Assembly: GCA_958295835.1 (NCBI GenBank)
Contig: OY282378.1
Location: 5,233,694-5,297,693, forward strand
Reading direction: 5' to 3'
DNA length: 64,000 nucleotides
Origin: an uncultured Gammaproteobacteria bacterium
Lineage (GTDB): Bacteria; Pseudomonadota; Gammaproteobacteria; HK1
Made by a program: the position numbers and the translations under genes. Below are positions 33,889-42,544 of the stretch, piece after piece. The stretch's first letter is position 1. Each line of letters starts with the position of its first letter. The notes beneath the pieces were generated by a model that searched no databases, was not told the DNA's origin, and saw only the letters and a list, made by a program, of their open reading frames with translations.

Positions 33889-34850
33889 TTGCGCACCGCT
33901 CCGAAGGTGATGCCCCGCAGCAGGTGCGAGCGGAGCATGACGGTGAAGACGAACACCGGGAGCAGGAACAGCGTGGTGCCCGCGGCGACCGCCGGCCAGT
34001 CGAGGCCGCCCTCCCCGATGATGATGGGGATGAAGGGGGGCGCGGTCTGGGCTTCCCCGCTCGTGAGCAGCAGGGCGAAGGCGTACTCGTTCCAGGCGAA
34101 GATGAGGCAGAAGATCGCGGTGGCCGCGATGCCGGTGGTCGCCTGGGGCAGCACCACCTTGAAGAACGCCTGGAGCCGGGTATAGCCGTCCACCATCGCG
34201 GCTTCCTCGTACTCCCGGGGGATCTCGTCCATGAACCCCTTGAGCAGCCACACCGACAGGGACATGTTCACCGCGGTGTAGAGCAGGATCATCCCGAGAT
34301 GGGTGTCGGACAGGCCCAGCTCGCGGAACATCAGGAAGATCGGGATGGCGACCGCGATGGGGGGCATCATCCGCGTCGAGAGGATGAAGAAGAGCAGATC
34401 GTCTTGCAGCGGCACCCTGAAGCGCGAGAAGGCGTAGGCGGTCAGGGTGCCCAGGAAGACGGCCAGAAAGGTCGAGCCGAACCCGATGATCACGGAATTG
34501 ACGTAGCGGTCCGCGAAACGCGACGGCCCGGTGATGACCATGTTGCGGCTGCGGACCAGCCGGTCGTACCAGGTCTCGGGGGGCGGGAGGCTGGCCATGT
34601 ACTCCGGGGTCTGGCGCGAACGGTTCGTGAAGAGGTTCACGTAGCCTTCGAGCGAGGGCTCGAAGACGACCTTGGGCGGATAGGAGATCGAGTCGGGCGG
34701 GGTCTTGAAGCCGGTGAGCAGGATCCAGACCAGCGGGATCATCGTGACGAGGGCATAGGCCACGACGATCGCCCCGGCAAGGCGCCGGGCGCCGGCCGAC
34801 GGCTCGGCGACGGAATGGGCGCTGGATTTGCCCATCGCCGCCCCGTTCAT
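33885..34850 (-). CDS. ABC importer permease, MalG-type (GlpQ-like)
   Basis: 321 aa, six membrane segments. The EAA loop is EEAAMVDGYTRLQAFFKVVL, with FAWNEYAFALLLT after it, typical of the MalG family. A periplasmic loop of about 60 residues follows the first segment. ATG overlaps the stop of the preceding permease (ATGA). It is the second half of the importer channel. Confidence 0.9.
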   Translation of the reverse strand: MNGAAMGKSSAHSVAEPSAGARRLAGAIVVAYALVTMIPLVWILLTGFKTPPDSISYPPKVVFEPSLEGYVNLFTNRSRQTPEYMASLPPPETWYDRLVRSRNMVITGPSRFADRYVNSVIIGFGSTFLAVFLGTLTAYAFSRFRVPLQDDLLFFILSTRMMPPIAVAIPIFLMFRELGLSDTHLGMILLYTAVNMSLSVWLLKGFMDEIPREYEEAAMVDGYTRLQAFFKVVLPQATTGIAATAIFCLIFAWNEYAFALLLTSGEAQTAPPFIPIIIGEGGLDWPAVAAGTTLFLLPVFVFTVMLRSHLLRGITFGAVRK

Positions 34851-35875
34851 CGCCGCTTCACCGCGTTCATCGCCTTGACGTAGACGTTGGCGGCCCCGAA
34901 GACGGTCACGAACAGGATGACCGCGAACGCCGAGCTGTAGCCGGTGCGCCATTTCTCGAAGGCTTCCCGCTTGAGGTTGATCGAGGCCAGCTCGGTGGTC
35001 GACCCGGGTCCGCCGGAGGTCAGCTCGACGACCATGTCGAACATCTTGAAGTTCTCGATGGCCCGGAACAGCACCGCCAGCATCAGGAAGGGCAGCACCA
35101 TCGGCACGGTGATGGACCAGAACCGGCGCCATGCGGAGGCGCCGTCCACCTCGGCGGCTTCATAGACGTAGTCGGGAATGGAACGCAGGCCGGCGAGGCA
35201 GATGAGCATCACGTACGGCGCCCACATCCAGGTATCGACCATGACGATGGCCCAGGGCGCGAGAGCGACGCTCCCGATCATGTCCAGGGGGCCGACGTCG
35301 GCGAACACGTTGACGATGTAGCTGAAAATCCCGGTCTGGGGCTGGAACAGGTAGGTCCAGAACACCCCGACCACCGCCGGCGAGAGCATCATCGGCAGCA
35401 GGATCACCGTCGTCCAGAAGCTGTGCCCCCCGAACCGGCGGTTGAGCAGAAGCGCCAGCCCGAAGCCGATGACGATCTGGAGGATCATCGTCCAGCACAG
35501 GAAGTGCGCGGTCGCCTGCAGGTACTCCCAGATGTCCTCCTTGTTGAGGATGCGCTCGTAGTTGCGCAGGCCCACCCACTTGACCTCCGCGTTCGGCCGG
35601 TTGGCCCGGTAGTTCGTGAAGCTGAGATAAATGGTCCAGAGCAGCGGGAAGATGTTGATGGCCAGCAGGATCAGGATCGTCGGCGCGACGAAGAGCCGGA
35701 CGATGGCCCGATCCGAAAGCCCCCGGACCCCGGCGGCGGCGTGACGGGGTTCGCCGGTCTCGATGCTTCCTGGACGGTTACGGGGATTTCGGGGAGCTAT
35801 GACGAAAGTATCCTTATACGGTTGCCGTTCATCTTCGCCCGATACCTTGGAGGGCATCCGTGAGGCCATGGGCAA
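34847..35875 (-). CDS. ABC importer permease, MalF-type (GlpP-like)
   Basis: Up to 342 aa. The EAA loop YEAAEVDGASAWRRFWSITV and the N-terminal LFVAPTILILLAINIFPLLW fit the sugar/polyol MalF family. The start is unsure: the ATG at 35875 overlaps the previous gene by 79 bases, and later starts (35857, 35845) are open. The first 55 residues before the membrane segment are hydrophilic and may be too long. Confidence 0.88.
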   Translation of the reverse strand: MPMASRMPSKVSGEDERQPYKDTFVIAPRNPRNRPGSIETGEPRHAAAGVRGLSDRAIVRLFVAPTILILLAINIFPLLWTIYLSFTNYRANRPNAEVKWVGLRNYERILNKEDIWEYLQATAHFLCWTMILQIVIGFGLALLLNRRFGGHSFWTTVILLPMMLSPAVVGVFWTYLFQPQTGIFSYIVNVFADVGPLDMIGSVALAPWAIVMVDTWMWAPYVMLICLAGLRSIPDYVYEAAEVDGASAWRRFWSITVPMVLPFLMLAVLFRAIENFKMFDMVVELTSGGPGSTTELASINLKREAFEKWRTGYSSAFAVILFVTVFGAANVYVKAMNAVKRR

Positions 35876-36120
35876 TCACCGCGTTCCTGCATCCAGTCAC
35901 CGATGTGCTGGCCGCGGATCGAACGGCATTTCCTCCGGAATGACGAGGTCAGCTCAATCTCCATGCGCAGAGTGGCGCCCTCCCGGCGTGGAAGTTTCAG
36001 GACGACTTCATTCAGACCTTTGAACAGGATGTCGCGATCCCTCCTGTTCACTCTGAGCCCGGGTGTTCCCGGACACTCGCGCGTTCCCGACCGCCAGCCT
36101 GTCAATACGATGTCGGCCAT
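35797..36120 (-). CDS. Unrecognised small protein between binding protein and permease
   Basis: 107 aa. Residues such as LRVNRRDRDILFKGLNEVVL, LKLPRREGATLRMEIELTSS and RRKCRSIRGQHIGDWMQERG have normal coding character and no signal peptide or membrane segment. No family recognised. The 3' end runs 79 bases into the permease frame, so either the permease starts later or this gene has lost its original stop. Its place inside the importer operon suggests a cytoplasmic accessory. Confidence 0.5.
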   Translation of the reverse strand: MADIVLTGWRSGTRECPGTPGLRVNRRDRDILFKGLNEVVLKLPRREGATLRMEIELTSSFRRKCRSIRGQHIGDWMQERGDCPWPHGCPPRYRAKMNGNRIRILSS

Positions 36121-36224
36121 TGCGGTTCCTTTCGATGGTGAGGCACCGGTGCCGGCGATCGGCTACCCGGACGGACGGCGCGGATGCACCGCCCGTTCGG
36201 GGTATGCGCCGGCGCGTTCGAGGC

Positions 36225-37547
36225 TCAGAGCTTCCCTTCGTCCTCGAAGACCTCGACCCAGTCCTCGATCATCTTGTCGAGCGCCTCCTGTGCCGTGCCC
36301 TTGTCGGCGACGACGTAGTCGTGGACGCGCTTCTGCATCGACTGGAGCAGGGAGGCGTACGCGGGCTCCTGCCAGAAGTCCTTCACGCCCGACATCGCCT
36401 TGAGGAAGTCGGCGGCGAAGGGGGCGGTGTCCGCGAAGCCCGGATCTTCGAGCACCGAGTTGTGGCAGGAGTATCCGCCGAGGGACCACCACTTCTTCTG
36501 CACGCCGGGCTTGGCGAACCACTCGATGTACCGGAGCGCCTGGTCCTTCTTGTCGGAGTAGGAGACCACGGAGATCCCCTGGCCGCCCAGCGTGGACGCT
36601 TCGATCACCTGTCTCGGGTTGACGAAGAAGCCGGACTTCTCGCCGCCGACCGCGGGATCCTTGGCGATCCCCGGGAAGAAGGCGAACCAGTTCATCTGCA
36701 TCGCCACTTGGCCGGACTTGTAGGCGTCGAGGTTGGCGACCATGTAGGCGTCCGAATGCCCCGGCGGGGTGCAGCACTCGTAGAGGTCCTTGTAGAACGC
36801 CAGCGCCTCGGCGGCGGCGGGGCTGTTGACGTAGCCCTGCATGTCATAGGGCTTGTCCGGGTTCTCGTACTGGAAGCCCCATGAGTAGAGGGCAGCGGTC
36901 ACGCCCATGGTGATGCCCTCGGAGCCGCGCTCGGTGTAGATCGCGGCGCCGTAGACCTTCTTGCCGTCGATCTCCCGGCCCTGGAAGAACTCGGCCACTT
37001 CCCGGAGCTCAGTCCAGGTCTGCGGCGGCGCGAGCTCGCGGCCGTGCTTCGCCTTGAACTCCTCACGCAGCTCGGGGCGGGAGAACCAGTCCTTGCGGTA
37101 GATCCATCCGAGCGCATCGCCCATGGCCGGCAGCGCCCAGTAGTTGGGCGAGCCCTTCGGCCAGGTCGAGTAGGCGTAGACGGTGGCCGGCAGGAAATCG
37201 TCCATGGAGATCCCCTGCGCGTCGAAGAAATCGTTGAGCTTCACGTAATGGCCGTTCTCGGCGGAGCCGCCGATCCACTGGCTGTCGCCGATCAACAGGT
37301 CGCAGAGCTTCCCGCCGGAGTTCAGCTCGTTGAGGAAGCGGTCGGCGAAGTTCGTCCAGGGCACGAACTCGAACTTCATCCCGATGCCGGTCTCCGCGGT
37401 GAAGTCCTTCGACAGCTCGACGAGGGCGTTGGCCGGGTCCCAAGCCGCCCAGCAGAGCGTGAGCTCGTCCTGCGCCCTGGCCGGGGTGATGCTGACCGCC
37501 AGGCTGGCCAGACCGCCGGCGAGCGCGGTGATGATGCGCTTGTTCAT
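36225..37547 (-). CDS. Substrate-binding protein of the polyol/sugar ABC importer
   Basis: 440 aa with a signal peptide (LAGGLASLAVSITPARA, cleavage near 25). It is a family-1 binding protein (COG1653): FTAETGIGMKFEFVPW, GDALGWIYRKDWF and the aromatic-rich pocket segments AAWDPAN and MNWFAFFPG. It is the first gene of the importer-dha operon. The ligand cannot be read; a polyol or C3 sugar is inferred from DhaKLM and the glycerol-like gene order. Confidence 0.9.
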   Translation of the reverse strand: MNKRIITALAGGLASLAVSITPARAQDELTLCWAAWDPANALVELSKDFTAETGIGMKFEFVPWTNFADRFLNELNSGGKLCDLLIGDSQWIGGSAENGHYVKLNDFFDAQGISMDDFLPATVYAYSTWPKGSPNYWALPAMGDALGWIYRKDWFSRPELREEFKAKHGRELAPPQTWTELREVAEFFQGREIDGKKVYGAAIYTERGSEGITMGVTAALYSWGFQYENPDKPYDMQGYVNSPAAAEALAFYKDLYECCTPPGHSDAYMVANLDAYKSGQVAMQMNWFAFFPGIAKDPAVGGEKSGFFVNPRQVIEASTLGGQGISVVSYSDKKDQALRYIEWFAKPGVQKKWWSLGGYSCHNSVLEDPGFADTAPFAADFLKAMSGVKDFWQEPAYASLLQSMQKRVHDYVVADKGTAQEALDKMIEDWVEVFEDEGKL

Positions 37548-37604
37548 CTTTTGCTACCTCCTCCTCGAATGGTCAGGGGCTCGCCGATAGGCGCGCGGAG
37601 TCGA

Positions 37605-37637
37605 GTTTAGTAGCTCGACTCAACGTGTCAACTAAAC
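37605..37637 (-). promoter_or_regulatory. Importer-dha operon promoter with palindromic operator
   Basis: On the minus strand TTGACA is followed after 16 bases by TAAACT, a good -35/-10 pair, about 60-80 bases before the binding-protein ATG. The inverted repeat GTTTAGT (37605-37611) and ACTAAAC (37631-37637) brackets and overlaps this promoter, so a repressor binding here would block it. Which regulator binds is unknown; the HTH gene at 27550 is a candidate. Confidence 0.6.
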
Positions 37638-37815
37638 CTCCATGCGGGCACGAGGCCGTTCCCTGTTCGCTGCATCGCCCGCGATACGCACCTTGACCGG
37701 CCAGGTTCGGGCGCCGTCCTTCCGGGAAGCCCGAGGTGGCTCTGCCAGCCTCGATGGCGACGCGCGGCTCGCCCTCGCGACCGGAGGGATCGCCGCGAGC
37801 GTCGGTCCGCCGATC

Positions 37816-39126
37816 TCAGTTCAGGGTCAGCCCCGCGCCCCCCAGCCCCGCGAACTTCACGAGCCACGTGGACAGAGCGGGAACCATCGCCACGATCCCC
37901 CAGACGATCAACAGGGCGAACAGGTACGGAATCACCTGGCGCACGATCCGGAAGTACGGCAGGCCCGTGATCCCGGACGCGACGTAGAGGTTCAGCCCGT
38001 AGGGCGGGGTGATGAACCCGATGGAGTCGCCGATGAGGAAGATCACCGCGAAGTGGAAGGGATCGATCCCGAGCCCGTGCGCGATGGGGGCGAGGATGGG
38101 AGCGAGGATGATGGTGTTCGGGACCGATTCCAGCAGGGTCCCCGCCGCCAGCACCATGCCCATCATGCAGAACAGCACCACGTAGTAGCCGCCGAGCCGG
38201 TTGAGCAGTCCCTCGACGAATTCCCTGGCGCCGATGACGGCCAGGATCTCCTGCATCATGATCGACACCGCGACCAGCGGCACGATGATGCCGATGATGA
38301 CGGCGCTGCGGAAGAAGATGCTCGGCAACGCCCGCCACTTCGTCTCCCTGGTGACGAAGAGTCCGGCGAGGAGGCAGTAGACGACGGTCACCGCCGACGC
38401 CTCGGTCGGCGAGAAGATGCCGGTGTAGATCCCGTACAGCACGATGAAGATGGCGACGATGCCGATCGATGCGCCGGGGAACGTCCGCTGCACCTCCTTC
38501 TTCTCGAACGGATGGACCACGCCGTACGACCTGCGCCGGCTTACGAGGTAGCAGGCGATCATCATCGCCATGACCATCATGATCCCGGGGATGATGCCGG
38601 CGAGGAACAGCTCGGAGATCGGGAGCCCGATCAGGTACCCGTAGACGATGAACAGGATGCTCGGCGGGATGATGATGCCGACGGTCCCCCCCGCGGCCGA
38701 GGTGGCGGCGGAGAAGTGCTTCTCGTAGTTCTGCCGGCACATCGTCGGGTAGGTGATGGAGCCGATGGTCGCGGTGGTGGCGGCGTTCGAGCCGCTGATG
38801 GCCGCGAACATCCCGCATGCCGCGATCGAGGCCATGCCGAGGCCACCCCGGATCCATCCGAGGATGGCCAGCGCGAAATCGGACATGCGCCGTGCGATGC
38901 CGCCGGCGCTGATCAGGTCGCCGGTCAGGATGAACAGGGGCGCGGCGAGCAGCGCGAAGCTGTTCAGCCCTTCGAACATGGAGCTACCGACGTTGGCGAG
39001 CGGGAAATCGAAGATGAGCTGCATGCCGACCACCCACAGGCCGATGATCAGCATCAGCGGCGTGCCCGTCGCGAAGAAGAAGAACGCGGCGAGGGTGAGC
39101 AGCGTGATGAGGACCGGATCCGACAT
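37816..39126 (-). CDS. TRAP transporter large membrane subunit (DctM)
   Basis: 436 aa, the length of DctM, with about 12 membrane segments. Typical parts are FALLAAPLFILTGDLISAGG, AAISGSNAATTATIGSITYP, GGTVGIIIPPSILFIVYGYL and GFITPPYGLNLYVASGI. It forms the ion-coupled channel with DctQ (39137) for a substrate delivered by DctP (39878). The gap to the next promoter (37641-37815) holds no gene. Confidence 0.95.
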   Translation of the reverse strand: MSDPVLITLLTLAAFFFFATGTPLMLIIGLWVVGMQLIFDFPLANVGSSMFEGLNSFALLAAPLFILTGDLISAGGIARRMSDFALAILGWIRGGLGMASIAACGMFAAISGSNAATTATIGSITYPTMCRQNYEKHFSAATSAAGGTVGIIIPPSILFIVYGYLIGLPISELFLAGIIPGIMMVMAMMIACYLVSRRRSYGVVHPFEKKEVQRTFPGASIGIVAIFIVLYGIYTGIFSPTEASAVTVVYCLLAGLFVTRETKWRALPSIFFRSAVIIGIIVPLVAVSIMMQEILAVIGAREFVEGLLNRLGGYYVVLFCMMGMVLAAGTLLESVPNTIILAPILAPIAHGLGIDPFHFAVIFLIGDSIGFITPPYGLNLYVASGITGLPYFRIVRQVIPYLFALLIVWGIVAMVPALSTWLVKFAGLGGAGLTLN

Positions 39127-39136
39127 GGCGTGCTCC

Positions 39137-39676
39137 TCAGCCCGGTTCGGTCATCGCCGCGCCCTTGACCCTGATGGGCGCGCCGCTGCGGAAATCGATG
39201 AAGTCGATGACGATGTTCTGGATGACCCGCAGCAGCAGCAACGTCCAGCCGACCGGGGTCGCGCTGTAGAACCACCAGCTCAGTACGTCGTCCGTCCCCG
39301 GCACGATGGACTCCATCTCGAAATGGAGCTGCACCAGATCGAAGGACCAGTAGATCACCACGGCGCCGAAGACGAAGTACAGCAGGTAGTCGACCTGCAT
39401 GAAGAAGTACTGCCATCCCCGCGACATGCGTTCGCGGAACTCGTTGAACACCAGGTGGTTGCGAAGCTTCACGCAGTACGACGCGCCGAGCCAGGTGAGC
39501 CAGAGGAAGAGATAGGACGGAACGAACGTGCTCCAGGGCGCCTGCGCGTCGAACACGTAGCGCCGGAACACCTCCACCGCGATGATGCCGGCGCAGCCGG
39601 CATACGCGAGGACGAGCACCGTCTTTTCAAGGTTGAGGTCGAGCCACCGGTAGACGGCGAGCGGGAAGTTGACCAC
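39137..39676 (-). CDS. TRAP transporter small membrane subunit (DctQ)
   Basis: 179 aa with four membrane segments, including FLWLTWLGASYCVKLRNHLV and the C-terminal TPVGWTLLLLRVIQNIVID. It is ten bases before dctM and forms the stalk of the TRAP membrane complex. Confidence 0.9.
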   Translation of the reverse strand: MVNFPLAVYRWLDLNLEKTVLVLAYAGCAGIIAVEVFRRYVFDAQAPWSTFVPSYLFLWLTWLGASYCVKLRNHLVFNEFRERMSRGWQYFFMQVDYLLYFVFGAVVIYWSFDLVQLHFEMESIVPGTDDVLSWWFYSATPVGWTLLLLRVIQNIVIDFIDFRSGAPIRVKGAAMTEPG

Positions 39677-39798
39677 GTCAGCATCCTCCTTCGAACCGTC
39701 CCGGCTTGAAGGCGTCGGCGCGGCCGGCGGGCCGCGCGCATCCGGGCCGGACCGCCTTCACCGGGGACGGCGGGCGCCTCCGAGCCGGGTGGGGACCA

Positions 39799-39826
39799 CC
39801 GGCGGGGCGGCGAAACGCCCCGCCGG
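39799..39826. terminator. Strong intercistronic hairpin between dctP and dctQ
   Basis: CCGGCGGGGCG and CGCCCCGCCGG pair around GCGAAA in the 201-base gap. It has no T-tract on the minus strand, so partial termination or 3'-end protection of the dctP message is likelier than full termination. This suits the excess of binding protein that TRAP and ABC systems need. Confidence 0.6.
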
Positions 39827-39877
39827 CGACTTCTCCTTCGGGCCGCGGCGCGCGGCCGCGCGATCGCACGGGGGCGG

Positions 39878-41209
39878 TCAGGCCGATCGCCACCAGCGGC
39901 GCGGCTCGACGTCGATGGCGAGCGCGTTCCTGTCGTACTCGCGGGCCACCGGCAGCAGCTCGTCGTAGACGTTGAAGCCGGCCATCTCGTTGAGCTTCTC
40001 GTGCCAGCGGTCGTACTCCTTCCGCTTCGGGCTCGCGATCTCCTCGCACTCCGCGAGCGCCTCGTTGGAGAGGAAGTTCATCTGGGTGCCGACCTTGCCG
40101 AAGATGGTGTCCTTGCCGGGGTCGGGAACCTCGCCGCTGACCATGACGAGGGCGGCCTCGTTCGCGTACATCACCTGCTGCTGGGCATAGTACGCGGCCT
40201 CGAAGATCTCCTCGGTGAGCTCGCTGCCGAGCTTGTCGAGACTCCTCGTATTGATCGCGGTGTGCCCGGTGCCGGGAATGAACTTCAAGCCCACATACTT
40301 CGCCACGACCGGCGCCATGTTGAAGGCGGTGGTGGCCGAGGTCCACGTCTCCATGCCGTCGATGAGTCCGTTCTTGAGCGCATCGAGGGTCTCCACCCAC
40401 GCCACCGGCACCGGGTTGAGCTCCATGAGCTGCATCGCGATGCGCCCGAGCTGGGTGTTGGTGACCCGGTTCTTGGTGCCCGCGAGATCCCCGATCCTGG
40501 TGACCGGAGGCTTGTCCCTCCACTTCAGGCCCATGAAGAGGTTGCGCACCTCGCACAGCGAGAAGAGGAACTCCATGCGGTTCTTCTCGCGATAGACCTT
40601 GCGGAAGAGCCGGTCGGATTTCGGGTTGAAGAAGAAGTGGTAGAGCTGCCCGGCGGACTGGAACATGTAGGGGAAGTCGAGGGCGTTCAGCCACGGCGCC
40701 ACGCTCGATGCGTTCTGGGTCGAGGACGTGCCCATGTCGAGGACGCCCTGCATGGTCTTCTGGATGCAGACCTGCTCGGAGCAGATCGAGTTCGCGTCGA
40801 GGATCTCGACGAGGATTTCGCCGTCGGTGCGCTCCTCGACGTCGCGCGCGAAGTGGTAGTAGCCGAGGCGGATGATCCGGTTGTTGTCCCAGTTCGCCAC
40901 CGAGCCGAGCTTCAGGGTATGCCTGGCCTTGCCGCCGAGGCGCTTCTCGTACACGCTGCGCGTCTTCTGTGCGAGCGCCTCGGCGGAGAAGATCCCGCCC
41001 ATGCCGGCGACCGCGAAACAGGTCGAGGTCAGCCCCCACCGTTTCGCGATCCGCATGAAGTCGCGGCGGCTCACGCCGGCGAGCTTGTCGTTGAACCACC
41101 CGGACGTGTCGAGCTGCTCTTCGCTCAGGCGCGAGACTTGCGCCGCCGAGCGTGGGTCGGTGACGAAGTCGGGAAGTCGATTCGAGTACCTGTCCTGCCG
41201 TCTCCTCAT
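39878..41209 (-). CDS. TRAP transporter substrate-binding protein (DctP), Tat-type
   Basis: 443 aa from the ATG at 41209, eight bases after GAGGAG. About 50 residues precede a twin-arginine signal (VSRRDFMRIAKRWGLT, then a hydrophobic stretch to EALAQ). The body is a DctP-like protein: HFARDVEERTDGEILVEILD, LWNALDFPYMFQSAGQ-like pocket strand, ETWTSATTAFNM. The long pre-Tat extension is unusual. Its ligand is unknown. Confidence 0.88.
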   Translation of the reverse strand: MRRRQDRYSNRLPDFVTDPRSAAQVSRLSEEQLDTSGWFNDKLAGVSRRDFMRIAKRWGLTSTCFAVAGMGGIFSAEALAQKTRSVYEKRLGGKARHTLKLGSVANWDNNRIIRLGYYHFARDVEERTDGEILVEILDANSICSEQVCIQKTMQGVLDMGTSSTQNASSVAPWLNALDFPYMFQSAGQLYHFFFNPKSDRLFRKVYREKNRMEFLFSLCEVRNLFMGLKWRDKPPVTRIGDLAGTKNRVTNTQLGRIAMQLMELNPVPVAWVETLDALKNGLIDGMETWTSATTAFNMAPVVAKYVGLKFIPGTGHTAINTRSLDKLGSELTEEIFEAAYYAQQQVMYANEAALVMVSGEVPDPGKDTIFGKVGTQMNFLSNEALAECEEIASPKRKEYDRWHEKLNEMAGFNVYDELLPVAREYDRNALAIDVEPRRWWRSA

Positions 41210-41345
41210 TGTTCCGGCTCCTCGTTGGTGTGTTTCCGATCGTGATTCGCAAGCGGTGCGGCCGGCGGGGATCCGCCCGCGCCGCCTGCCGTTCGATGGA
41301 GGATGCTTCCGCCCCCTGTCCGTTGCAACCGCGTGCACGGCAACC

Positions 41346-41367
41346 TATCCCAAGGGTGAACGGGATA
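41346..41367. promoter_or_regulatory. Inverted repeat upstream of the TRAP operon
   Basis: TATCCC and GGGATA are inverted copies 10 bases apart in the 351-base gap before dctP. They lie near loose promoter-like sequence on the minus strand and may be an operator. The rest of 41210-41560 has no gene. Confidence 0.35.
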
Positions 41368-41560
41368 CAACCAAGCCCCGGAAGCGACTCTGGGCGGACT
41401 GCTCTTCGTCATGTCGTCCCGGACTCCGCGGGTCAGGGAGCACGGAGCCGGGATCGGGCGATCCTGGATGAACCGCCCCGGCATTTTTCGGTCCGGCTCG
41501 ACGCCACGAGGTCACTGGCGCTCGGGCGCAACGCCGTCTGTCTGCCTGTTCGGGACGCGA

Positions 41561-42391
41561 TCACCGGGGCTGTTTTCCACCCCGGGCGTCGGGCCCGGAA
41601 GCGTCCGAGTACAGCTCGTCGAGCGCTTCGCGCTTGAGCTCGAGATAGCGCTCGGTCGCGGCGACCTCGAAGGTCCGGGGACGCGGGAGATCCACTTCCA
41701 GGACGCGACTGATCCGGCTCGGCGGCTCCGTCATGAAGTAGATGCGGTCGGCGAGGAAGAGCGCTTCGTCGAGCTCCGAGGTGATGAAGACCGTACTCAT
41801 TCGAGATTCCTCGAACAGCTCCAGGTAGTACTCCTGGAGCAGCTCGCGGGTCATCACGTCGAGCCCGCGGAAGGGTTCGTCGAGGATCATGACGTCGGGG
41901 CTGTTGATCAACGCCTGGGCGATCTCCGCACGGCGCTTCATGCCGCCCGAGAGCTGATCGGGGAACTTGTCGCCGAAGTCGCCGAGACCGAACTTGTCGA
42001 GGAGCCTCGCCGCATCGGAGCGTGCGCTCGCCCGCGCGCGCCCGTCCCGGCGGCTCATCGGTCCGAAGGTCACGTTGTCCGTCACCCGCATCCACGGCCA
42101 CAGGGCCGTCTCCTGGAAGACCATGATCCGATCCGGCCCCGGCCCGCGGATCGGCCGGGCGTCGATGGACAGCGTGCCGGCGTCCGGGGTGACGTAGCCG
42201 GCCAGCAGACAGGCGAGGGTCGACTTCCCGCAGCCCGACTTGCCCATGATGACGTTCAGCCGCCCGGGCTCGAGATCGAGCGAGCAGTCCGCGAGCACGT
42301 GGATGGACGCCCCGCCGGGTCCGGGGAAGGACTTGGCAAGTCCGTTCACGAGCAGGCGCCCGCGCGGACCGGATGCCGTGGCGTCGTTCAC
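41561..42391 (-). CDS. NitT/TauT-type ABC ATPase, variant switch region
   Basis: 276 aa. Walker A IMGKSGCGKSTLACL, signature PDQLSGGMKRRAEIAQAL and Walker B VMILDEPFRGLDVM are normal, but the switch region reads VFITSELDEALFLADR, with Ser in place of the His of THDxDEA. That His is needed for ATP hydrolysis in most importers. It is the last gene of a permease-ATPase-permease-ATPase set. Confidence 0.9.
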   Translation of the reverse strand: MNDATASGPRGRLLVNGLAKSFPGPGGASIHVLADCSLDLEPGRLNVIMGKSGCGKSTLACLLAGYVTPDAGTLSIDARPIRGPGPDRIMVFQETALWPWMRVTDNVTFGPMSRRDGRARASARSDAARLLDKFGLGDFGDKFPDQLSGGMKRRAEIAQALINSPDVMILDEPFRGLDVMTRELLQEYYLELFEESRMSTVFITSELDEALFLADRIYFMTEPPSRISRVLEVDLPRPRTFEVAATERYLELKREALDELYSDASGPDARGGKQPR

Positions 42392-42454
42392 TCCGGGCCT
42401 CCCGCCAGGAGGCGGTCAGGCAGATGATCCGGCAGGGAAAGGACCGGCGCCATG

Positions 42455-42538
42455 ATGCCGCTCATTCCGGGCCTCTCGCGGGTCCGGTGCCGTGGCGCCG
42501 CTCATTCCGGATCCCTCGCGGGTCCGGTGCCGGAAGGC
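42455..42538. repeat. 40-bp tandem repeat between permease and ATPase genes
   Basis: GCCGCTCATTCCGG followed by a TCTCGCGGGTCCGGTGCC-like half occurs at 42455 and 42495, with a diverged third copy near 42370. It fills most of the 153-base gap. Confidence 0.75.
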
Positions 42539-42544
42539 TCACGC

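Noticed and set aside
37642..39168. 508-codon plus frame opposite dctM
   Set aside because: Asp/His/Arg-rich mirror of the DctM membrane protein.
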